Shown in pieces: positions 56,269 through 64,000 of a DNA stretch of 64,000 bases. Source of the stretch: Symbiodinium kawagutii (taxonomy: Eukaryota > Sar > Dinophyceae > Suessiales > Symbiodiniaceae); the NCBI GenBank assembly GCA_009767595.1, contig VSDK01010166.1, positions 4,819-68,818 on the forward strand, read 5' to 3'. Every line of letters starts with the position of its first letter. Within the stretch, counting starts at the first letter, position 1. The position numbers and the translations under genes were made by a program. The notes under the pieces are model-generated. The model saw only the letters and a program-made list of their open reading frames with translations, made no database searches and had not been told where the DNA came from.

Positions 56269-57081
56269 GTGCGTGTCGTGATGCCGCCGGTGACATGGAG
56301 CATGAGCATGGTGTTACCCGGCACTCCATGGCATCCCCCAACTTATATGATCAGCTTCCAGTGGGGCGACTCAGCGTAAAAACATCATTGTTGCAGCCAT
56401 GAAGACTGAAGCGTGATCAAGCATCCAACCCAGTTTGGCATTTCTTTCGGTTGCAGTTGGGCAACAGTTCTTCGACTGTTGAAGAACATTGGTTTCCGTT
56501 CTCAACCATGCACCAACCACGTTAAACAATTTATGAGCCATGACTCTGGATGATTAACTTTTAGATCGACCAGTGATTGGTCATGTGGCAGATGCCGAGA
56601 TGCTGCGTAGAGAGCCATTTAAAGAACCACGAAGCATATACTGTAAAAGCCATTGCGGCAAAAACCATCCGTGTGTAAATAAAAATATTTCTCCCTTGGA
56701 AGCAATACGGTCTGTCATTTTTGAATCTTTGAAGTGCTGCTTGGGGGAAAAGTGGTTGCGCTACGTGGCCTTGTAGCTCTGTTTCAGCCCAACATTGTTT
56801 GGAGAGAGGCATGGTAAGTGCTTTCGGACCTGTCAATTTTGCAAACATGCTGTATAAAAAGCAGATATTTTGAGGTGTTTTGTGCACACAATATCCGTTA
56901 TGGTCGCTGTGAAAAAACAACTGTAATTGCAATATCATCATTGTTGAAAAATGATTGTCCCCAAACCTCATTAATGTCAATCTTGTAATAATGGGTTCAT
57001 CTTGAGTTTCAGCTTGCGTGTGTCATTTACTGTCACCAACATTGAACCATGACTTTGAACTCTGCGATATTGTCATCCTCT

Positions 57082-57093
57082 TTTTGGTCCAAG
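57082..57093 (+). other. Possible relict spliced-leader end upstream of the UBX gene
   Basis: TTTTTGGTCCAAG resembles the 3' end of the dinoflagellate spliced leader (TTTTGGCTCAAG, two transposed bases). It lies about 160 bp before the UBX start codon. Short and possibly chance. Confidence 0.2.
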
Positions 57094-57251
57094 GCAGCTT
57101 TCTCGTCAACATGATGCATCAAGCAAACAAATAAAACACATCCTGATTGATTCTGCCCAGAGCCATCAGATGAGGATGGATGGATAGTCACAGTTTGTTT
57201 CCGTTCGTTTTCTGCCACACGCGGAGGGTTTTCCATGGGAGCGCCGCCCTG

Positions 57252-58682
57252 ATGTCCCAAGAGGAGAAGATCGCTCAGCTCCAGGAGGTCTCAGGCCTGG
57301 ACAGTCAGGCGGCACGGCACCTACTGGAGGCGAGTGAGTGGAACGTGGAGGAGGCCCTCCATCTGCACTTCGGTGGTGGCGCCCAGGAGGGTCAGGAGCC
57401 CAGTGGTAGTGATGCTCAGCCCCTGCTGAGTGGGGGCCTGGCTGCTGGCCTTGCCGGGGACAACTTCCTCAGTGTGACGCGACACAGCGACGGCGCTGCT
57501 GAGGCGCCGCAGCCGGGCGGGGAGAGAGGCGGCCTGTTGGGTGCCATCTCCAAACTTTGGAGCAGCGGCTGCCAGGCCGTGCTGGGAGTTGCCTCGGAGG
57601 ATTTTCAGCAGTGGTTCCAAGATCGCTTTGGATCACCTACTCCGCACTTCTGTCAGACAACTTTTGGGGATGCCGTGCAAGAAGCATTGGCACAAAGAAA
57701 ATTGTTAATGGCTTGGTTCCATCAGGAAGACAATGCGGCAACGCAAAAGTTGTGCAAGGAAGTGCTACAAAATGAAGTGGTTCTGACAGCCTTGCAGGAG
57801 GATTTCATGCTGTGGGCTGGGGACATTGCGCGCTTTGAGCCCTTTCAAGTTGCAAGGCTTCTAGGTCTACAACAGTTCCCGTCCCTGGTATTGCTGCAGC
57901 CTGTTGCGAATGACTTTCATACCAATGTTCCGTGCGTGGAATGGCCCTTGGGCACTTTTTGTGCGCCTTTGCACACTTGTCAGTTTGCAGTGGGTGATGG
58001 ATCCACCCTGGACTCTGACATGGTGATTGCAACCATCCAAATGACTGCGCAGGACTATAGAGAAGAAGTGCGAAATGTCCAGGAGGAGATGCAGAGAAGA
58101 GATTTCCAACTCGCAGAAGATCGGCGCTTGCGAGAGCAGCAGGACCGAGAATACGAAGAAGCCTTACTTGCTGACCAACTGGCTGCGGTTCGTCGAGCGG
58201 AGGACTCTTCTCCGGCAGCCGACACCGCAGTGGCGGCATCCAGCGAGTCAGCCGAGAAGGAGAAGAAAGAGAAGGAAGAGAAGGAAGCTGCAGCTCAGAA
58301 AGAGAAAGAAGCTGCAGCCCAGAAAGAGAAGGAAGCAGCTGCAGCTCAAGAGAAGGAAGCAGCAGAGGAGGCGGAGCGCCAGCGCCGCAAGGAGGAAATC
58401 CTCCAGCAGCCTGAGCCCGCCGCGGCTTCAGGAACTGCCAGGATCCGGGTGCAGCTTCCATCGGGCGAACGCTTGCAGCGCACCTTCGCCGCCACGCAGT
58501 GTCTCAGCGAGGTCTACGACTGGGCGCACTGCTGCCGAGCGGTGGCCCATCCGAAGCACTTCGAGCTGTGCATCAACTTCCCCACCCGGAGCCTGACCGA
58601 TCGGTCGGCCACGTTGAAGGACTTGGACTTGGTGCCTTCAGCCGCGCTGGTGCTCAAGGAGTGCGACCCGCCGGTGGACTGA
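57252..58682 (+). CDS. UBX domain protein (UBA-UAS-UBX, FAF/UBXD8-like)
   Basis: Adaptor that would link ubiquitinated clients to the AAA ATPase Cdc48/p97. 476 codons from the ATG at 57252 (MSQEEKIAQLQ), chosen because the UBA fold starts there; the frame has an earlier ATG at 57180 that adds 24 residues. Domains in order: UBA at about 1-42 (LDSQAARHLLEASEWNVEEA); a Gly/Ala/Pro-rich linker; a thioredoxin-like UAS at about 138-250 (KLLMAWFHQ, FPSLVLLQP); a charged coiled coil at about 264-385 with a KEKEAAAQ repeat; UBX at about 395-474 (RIRVQLPSGERLQRTF, LCINFPTRSL). The p97-binding loop is FPT-R rather than FPR. The gene is intronless, unlike the PKG gene, which suggests retroposition or a recently re-inserted cDNA. 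No hydrophobic hairpin as in FAF2 was seen. Confidence 0.92.
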   Translation: MSQEEKIAQLQEVSGLDSQAARHLLEASEWNVEEALHLHFGGGAQEGQEPSGSDAQPLLSGGLAAGLAGDNFLSVTRHSDGAAEAPQPGGERGGLLGAISKLWSSGCQAVLGVASEDFQQWFQDRFGSPTPHFCQTTFGDAVQEALAQRKLLMAWFHQEDNAATQKLCKEVLQNEVVLTALQEDFMLWAGDIARFEPFQVARLLGLQQFPSLVLLQPVANDFHTNVPCVEWPLGTFCAPLHTCQFAVGDGSTLDSDMVIATIQMTAQDYREEVRNVQEEMQRRDFQLAEDRRLREQQDREYEEALLADQLAAVRRAEDSSPAADTAVAASSESAEKEKKEKEEKEAAAQKEKEAAAQKEKEAAAAQEKEAAEEAERQRRKEEILQQPEPAAASGTARIRVQLPSGERLQRTFAATQCLSEVYDWAHCCRAVAHPKHFELCINFPTRSLTDRSATLKDLDLVPSAALVLKECDPPVD

Positions 58683-60062
58683 GCCACTAAGCAACTGGGT
58701 GCATGTCCAATCGCGAGAACAAAAAGGTCGAGGGATTTGGGTGGTGAGGTGTTGATTCGTGATGTTGGGCGAGCCTAATTTCGCAATGTGAGCAGTTGAC
58801 AATCTCGTGCTTAATCATGATAAATGAATTTGCTGGTTCTACCCTGCAGACTTGGTTTACAGATGTTTACAGCTGGAGTTCTTCAATTTTTTGACTTTGA
58901 CATGTGGCCGTAACCCTGAAAGAAAAGACACCTGTGAGCACCTGCAGTCACCTTGCTGTCAGCCAGCTGAGGACAAGATCAGGCAGCGGGGTTGTCGATA
59001 CCTCGGGGCCGCGGTTCATCGATCCCATAGAATATGAAGGGCGATCCGAAAGTTTTGTTTATCATATTTCGTTTCTAGCTGGCATTTGCTTAAAGATGGC
59101 AAGCCATAGAAATTCAATGGCAGATAACAGGAAACAAATGAAACCACCACCGGTTCTGAACAAACAACTGGTGATTTCACCGTGTTTGACCTCGGTACGT
59201 ACCACTGCTTTTGCGGATCCAGTGCCATTGCTTGGGTGCAAAGTGGCTAGAGGTGCTGTCCCTTGGTTAATGGTAGGATCCCGGGTGTTTGCGGCTTGAT
59301 CTTGGTTCTGGAAGATCAAGAGATTTGTAGATGCTCAAAAATTCAATGGACTAACAATCCGCGGCGATGGAGAGAGAGAGAGAGAGAAACCAACCGATTG
59401 TAGATGCTTTGATTTTTTTAATTTGAAGAGTATCAAGGATTTCAACCCCTGGTGTTTCTTAGAATCTCGCGGTGGTTCTCTTTTTTCGAAGGATGAAGGG
59501 GTTGTTCGAACAGATTTGAAGCAGCCATTCCTGGGATATGCGATTATCCTCAGCTCAATGGTTCTTGCAACCAGTTTGATGGTGCATATCACCGTACTTA
59601 GATGTGATAGATTGATTGTAAACCTAGACATCAAGAACTAGTGGCGTGAGCTACCTATATTCTTGACACATGCTGAATATTTCTTTTTTGTTGGTTAATG
59701 GAAAAGCTTACAGGAACCCCACGTTTCAACCAGAAATGATCAGGCTTTCGCAGGGTTCATTTTCCTAGAAACACACACATTTCCGGGAGTCATAGGGCTG
59801 ATAGTGAATTTAAGCTATTTTACTTGAAGTTCTTCAGTTCTTCAGTGATTAAGATGCATTGGGCCAGGCTATTTATATCGAAATCCATGGACATCATGAA
59901 ATATCTAGTGTAATCCGTGAATCAGGCTAGTATTCATTTATAAGCCAATGGAAATCATAGAATAGCTATCCTCTGGTGATCTAACATAGCAATGGAAAAT
60001 CCACCAGTTATAGCTGTTTCCCCAGGGTTTCCCTAGAGAAATGGTGATTTTACATTCCCTAG
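58683..60062 (+). other. UBX 3' flank, no gene recognised
   Basis: AT-rich sequence with random open frames. A diverged family-4-like segment (GGAAAATCCACCAGTTATAG) lies at 59993-60060, directly before the exon at 60063. Confidence 0.4.
59369..59388. repeat. GA dinucleotide microsatellite
   Basis: An uninterrupted AG run downstream of the UBX gene. Confidence 0.93.
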
Positions 60063-60137
60063 ATCAGCCACGAGCACTACAACCTCCAGTTCCGCACGGT
60101 CGTGGCGGGCTGCGTGTTGTGTACACGCAGTGCGAAG
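60063..60137 (+). CDS. Candidate exon, unassigned gene
   Basis: Twenty-five codons, ISHEHYNLQFRTVVAGCVLC then TRSAK, phase 0 at both ends, between CCCTAG|ATC and AAG|GTAGTG. It is GC-rich and protein-like, followed abruptly by A-rich intron-like DNA. No family recognised. Confidence 0.48.
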
Positions 60138-60179
60138 GTAGTGTCCAAAGCATTGCAGATGCTTTTGCATGTGGAATCA

Positions 60180-60370
60180 TCAAAACAAGAAATGAAAAAA
60201 ACAAAAAAGGAAGAAAAAGGAAAAAAGAAAAAAAAGAAGACGCCGGTCTGTTGACCGGGGCAGTCCGACAAAAAGCAAAACCAAAAGAAAAAGAGTCAGT
60301 GGATGAAAGAGTCAGCAGTTTGTTAACTGATGAGCAAAAGAAAGAAGAACAGAAACGAGTGAAGAAAAGG
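60180..60370 (+). repeat. Purine-rich A/G stretch
   Basis: AAAAAACAAAAAAGG-type sequence that gives a Lys/Glu-rich open frame. Composition alone accounts for the frame. Confidence 0.6.
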
Positions 60371-60594
60371 GTGGAGGGTCAGGGCGGGTGCGGGCGCGGC
60401 TGGCTATTCTGGCTGTGCGTGCTGAGCTATCTGCCTGCCTCCACTGCGTGCTCCCTGTGTTCCTTCAACACAGTCACGTGCGTCGACGACACCGGCCCCG
60501 CCAAGGGCCCCCCTAGGAGCCCCAGCAGTTTCGGTGGGGCGGCTGCTGCGTGGCGTGGTCCTCACTGCGCAGTTGCTGCAGCTGCTGTACTTAG

Positions 60595-60690
60595 GTGTCA
60601 CTTTCTAACTTGTAAATACTTATAAGTATACTTAAAATAACTTATATAACTTAGGCCATAAGTTTTTCTAAGTTAGAAAAACGTGGTTTT
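60595..60690. repeat. ACTTATAAGTATACTT palindromic AT-rich segment
   Basis: Contains ACTTATAAGTATACTT and CTAAGTTAGAAA / TTTTTCTAAGTT inverted words, similar in composition to the ends of the 1.28-kb element at 32372. Confidence 0.45.
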
Positions 60691-61116
60691 TTCCTGATTT
60701 TTGATTTTGTGTTTTTAGATCCAGAATGGCTGAAAATGTTTAGAATTTGTTTTTGAAGCTTGCAACCTCACTTTTGAACATGATTTGCAAGGATTCTTAA
60801 CTGAAATTTAAGCATTCAATACGTTTGCCTTTATGCTTTTCATCTGTGTGCCGTCAGCTGTCGTGTGCTTGGCACGGGTATATCTATTTATATATTGTTT
60901 TTTTACATACATGTCGACGCATATGTATACTTAAATATACTTTTAGAATATGAAAGCACATATCTCCTTCAAAAAATGCACACACATAAACATTGATATT
61001 GAACCTTTACATGTGAACAAGCACCAATGGGTTGCATCTTGCCTTACAATGCTTCTTTGGTTTGCACAATAACTAATCATCCCCCATGTGGTATAACGAC
61101 TCACTGTTTCTACGCG

Positions 61117-61175
61117 GTGATGACCGCATTTTTCTCCAGTGTTTCCATCGAGTTCTTCGTTGCGGTCATGACCGC
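61117..61175. repeat. GCGGTCATGACCGC palindromes left of the transposase-like ORF
   Basis: GCGGTGATGACCGCATT and GCGGTCATGACCGCATT occur about 50 bp apart, each followed by a CCAGTG(G)TTTC word. The second is a perfect 14-bp palindrome. Related CGGTCATCACCG words occur on the far side of the ORF at about 63666-63690. Confidence 0.7.
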
Positions 61176-61473
61176 ATTGCTATCCAGTGGTTTCATCGCG
61201 AGCGCTCTGCTTTTTACCGCAAGACGATGATCTCGTTTGAGTCCTTGGCGTAAAACGTTGTTCTCCACGATGCCCGTGCTTCGTCGAGCGAAATGGTAGT
61301 GTGTTCCTTTGTCAGTGTCCATCGGCTCCACAGCATTGTAGGATGCCCACTCTGAAACGAAAGTCTCGAACCTACAATGAAAGTTTGCCCGTTCCTGCGA
61401 TGTTGAAAATTGAGAGCGCAAGAAAACTTTTTGTGGTATATAACTGATCTATATGGAGCACACATGGTAGCAG

Positions 61474-63288
61474 CTAACAAAAAGAAAATATATACCAAAA
61501 AGCGCCAAGTGGCCTTTGCATGCAGCCAATGACTTGTAGAGCTAGCCTTTCATCCAATAGCATCAAGCTACCCGCAACAATGTCACCCGAGATGCATTCC
61601 ACATGTTTTGCTAGACGGATGTCATCATCAGCTGACTGAAGCTCAGCTCTCAAAACAACTGTATCTGCTTTGAAATTGCTAAGTCTATCAGCGTCGTATT
61701 CCAGCCATCGCAACAAAATTGCTTTCTCGAAACCATCCAAACGGGAAATGCGTGGGGCAAGGGTGTGCTTGAAAACATTGTTTTTTCTCTCTCCTGGAAA
61801 GCAATCCAGAAGGATGCCTGCATCCAATGCTTGCTGCTCTATGTGCATTGCCAGGTGATGCTTTGGCCGCACACAGCTTTCAGTGTAGCATTCAAGAAAA
61901 AGAATCAAATGTTTTTGTTGCAACACCTGCAGTCCGTGCACCGCGTCGACGCATTGCTTTGCTTTCAGAATGTGCGAAGACACTTCCCACAAAGCACACA
62001 ATGAACGAATGTGCGGCTGTAGAGTTTCGAAGCTCCCAAAAATTTCGATTGCAAAAAAAGCGAGGAGTGGCAAAATGTCCAAACACTGTGAAGCATTTCC
62101 TCTGTAGTCGGTTTCCAGCTTCAAAAGTTTTGGCGATACCAGGTCTGCCAAATTCCCAGAGCCGGGAACTCCAGATGAATTAGTTCTGTTCCATTGGCTT
62201 GAGAAGAAAGCGATAAGCTGCTCTCGTTTCAGACCAGCAATCTTGGTGGCTGCCGTGAAGAACAAGCCAACTTCACAATTGACTTGTCCATTGCTCCAAT
62301 AGCAATGCATCGCATCGTAATGACACCTGGATGGTTGCAAATAGTCGCCCAAATCGTTGTCCAGAAAACACACAGCATCATTGATGCTCCACCCCAAAAG
62401 TGTTTGGGCCTGTTCCAATGCTGTTTTGCTTTGAGTGTTTCTTATATGTCTCAAATGAAGCAGAATGTCCAATATTTCGGAGTCGGTCACAGGCTCGAAT
62501 CGAGAAAAGTCTGCGCACGTGATCGAAGCACAACCCACCAACTCAGCCACATCCACTCTGGCAGATGAGAATGCATTGCAATGGAGGCAAGGTCTCATAC
62601 CTGCAGCACCTTTTGCAGCTGAACATGCTCTCAAGGCAGCTTCGTCTGCGATTAGAAACAATGTCTTTGTCACAATCATTGTGTCTTCGTCCACAACCAA
62701 ACCAGATAGGCAAGGCAACAGCGAACGTAATGTATGTGTAAAAAATTCCGCCACGCCACCATCCAGTTTGTCCGTTTCAGTGTGCCTTAAGATTGCAACA
62801 GGCCACCAGATGTGAACAGAACGAAATTCTGCTAGTTTCTTGAATGTGAAGTAGACACAATAGCTCTTTCTTCGATTGTCAGGGGCTAATATATTTCCAG
62901 GAACACATTCATCTATGTATACAACGGCGTCTACCCCCTCAGGACGAGCGCGCATCTCTGGTTCCATGGTCCGTTTCAAAAAGTGTACGAACCCAGGTTG
63001 CTTCTCCTGAAGCTGGTTCAGATACTGTTGCATGTTTGTTGCATACAGAATCACTTTGCCACGTGTTGTTTGCACTTCCTGGCTGACTATGGTTTGCAAT
63101 TGGTGTTTGAATCTCACATCTTCTCTGCGCCACCAGCTTGAAGCTGTACTAGACTTGTCCTTCTCCAACCTGCCCAAAACGTCTCTCAAAGATCTGTCAG
63201 ATATTGGAAGGCCAGCGCAGGAAAAAAATTGTTCCTCTAATCGTTCTTTTCTTTTCTTGTCAGTTTTGGAAGAAGAAGAACTCGCCAT
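61474..63288 (-). mobile_element. Transposase-like ORF (CACTA/Plavaka-type DDE, tentative)
   Basis: A 604-codon intact ORF starting MASSSSSKTDKKRKERLEEQ. Features in order: a Ser/Lys N-terminus; an acidic motif VDAVVYIDECVPGN (about 118-131); YCVYFTFKKL; CLHCNAFSSA; SRCHYDAMHCYWSNGQVN (about 320-337); RPKHHLAMHIEQQ then DCFPGERKNNVFKH (about 480-515). The PKHH-x-x-x-H plus ERKN-x-x-x-K pair resembles the C-terminal part of CACTA-type transposases (Tnp2/Plavaka), where a similar H...ERxNxxxK block is found. This is inference from motif pattern only. No intron is needed. Antisense to neighbouring host-like exons. It could also be a domesticated gene. Confidence 0.55.
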
Positions 63289-63660
63289 GAGGCGTTGAGC
63301 AAGGGTTTGTCATCTGTTGTATCCAACATTATATCTTGCTCCTCACTATGATTTTTGTTGAGAACATGGTTAGTTGCCCAAATGGTTCCAATGGGCTCCA
63401 AAGCTTGGGTAGGATGTGGATGGATGACCTGCACCATTTTGATCATGCAGTGACAAGAAACATCGTCAAGAATCCAATGTGTAGATATACTAGTAGGATT
63501 GCATATGGTTCTCTTGGTGCTTCACTCTTTTGATCTTGAGCATGAAAGCACGACTTGAATGGATATGGTTTGATGACAATCTTCATGGTTAATTTCCGAC
63601 GAAGGAAACAAAACCTAAAATCTAGAAAATTGTGACCTATGGTTGCTTTTCAAACCTGCG

Positions 63661-64000
63661 ATGTCGGTCATCACCGTTACGGTCATCACCGTCACCCATG
63701 TGTGCGCTGGACTGCTTTCACTGGAAGCGACTGGCAGCTTTATATCTTCCCAAGCTAGTACCTCCTTGTTCAACCTGGTACCTCTAGCTATGCCTCCATG
63801 GACTGTGCACTCGGTGTCGAAGATGAGCAATGTGGAGATCATCGATGCGATGGCTTTGTTGTCCCAAGAGCTTCAAAGACGTGTGAGCTTGGGGGGGCAG
63901 CAATGTGATGAGATGCCGAAGGAGGAGGTACGCAATGTGGGCATGAAGATGACCTTGTGTGGCAAGCAGTGCATGTTCTGTGAGGGTACGTGTGTCCGTG
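63661..64000 (+). CDS. Open frame running off the right edge, unassigned
   Basis: The frame is open from 63661 to the window end (113 codons). The most protein-like part starts at the ATG at 63790: MPPWTVHSVSKMSNVEIIDA, MALLSQELQRRVSLGGQQ, then MTLCGKQCMFCEG. A GTACGT donor-like site at 63986 could end the exon. The first 15 codons run through the CGGTCATCACCG repeat and are probably not coding. No family recognised. Confidence 0.4.
   Translation, partial: MSVITVTVITVTHVCAGLLSLEATGSFISSQASTSLFNLVPLAMPPWTVHSVSKMSNVEIIDAMALLSQELQRRVSLGGQQCDEMPKEEVRNVGMKMTLCGKQCMFCEGTCVR

Noticed and set aside
57805..58596. Long open frames on - and in another + frame inside the UBX gene
   Set aside because: Shadows of the GC-rich, repeat-bearing UBX coding sequence.
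60041..60625. 194-codon ORF with a Lys-rich middle and hydrophobic segment
   Set aside because: The frame runs through an A-rich simple stretch; the real coding signal near its start is in a different frame (60063-60137).
1..64000. tRNA, rRNA, spliced-leader RNA genes and bacterial-type promoters or terminators
   Set aside because: No cloverleaf, rRNA core or intact spliced-leader sequence was seen; bacterial signals are not expected in this DNA.

Overview
The window looks like nuclear DNA of a dinoflagellate. It is intron-dense and repeat-rich. In the one gene that can be followed exon by exon, donor sites are a mix of GT, GC and GA, and almost every acceptor reads AG|G. Most non-coding DNA is degenerate TGGTTGATGATGG / AACCATCATCAACC-type sequence with several families of short inverted-repeat elements, some inside introns. 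Both features are known from dinoflagellate genomes (non-canonical donors, introner elements). No bacterial operons, tRNA or rRNA genes were seen, and the species cannot be named from this sequence.

Layout: (1) About 1.86-28.34 kb, + strand: a cGMP-dependent protein kinase (PKG, AGC family) split into about 29 small exons (19-115 nt). Exons to about 12.05 kb give cyclic-nucleotide-binding (CNB) repeats; exons from 13.89 kb give the linker, the complete kinase domain and the AGC C-tail, ending at a TAG at 28342-28344. Reading phase agrees across nearly all junctions. The 5' end lies left of the window or is unrecognised. (2) 28.3-47.6 kb: long repeat-rich DNA with scattered short exon-like segments on the + strand, some resembling Sel1/TPR-type helical repeats. 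I cannot name the gene or genes. A 1.28-kb element with about 43-bp terminal inverted repeats sits at 32372-33652. (3) 47.6-51.0 kb, - strand: a non-LTR-type retroelement ORF (reverse transcriptase, zinc-binding motif, RNase H). (4) 51-57 kb: more + strand exon-like segments. (5) 57.25-58.68 kb, + strand: an intronless UBA-UAS-UBX protein of the FAF/UBXD8 type. (6) 60.06 kb: one isolated + strand exon. (7) 61.47-63.29 kb, - strand: a 604-codon intact ORF resembling a CACTA/Plavaka-like DDE transposase. (8) 63.66-64.00 kb: an ORF open to the right edge.

All host-like coding segments are on + while both mobile-element ORFs are on -, fitting a unidirectional dinoflagellate gene cluster with antisense insertions. 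The most interesting material is the fine structure of the PKG gene (11 GC and 4 GA donors, 19-20-nt microexons, a DMG in place of DFG) together with at least four structurally distinct inverted-repeat element families that could be introners.
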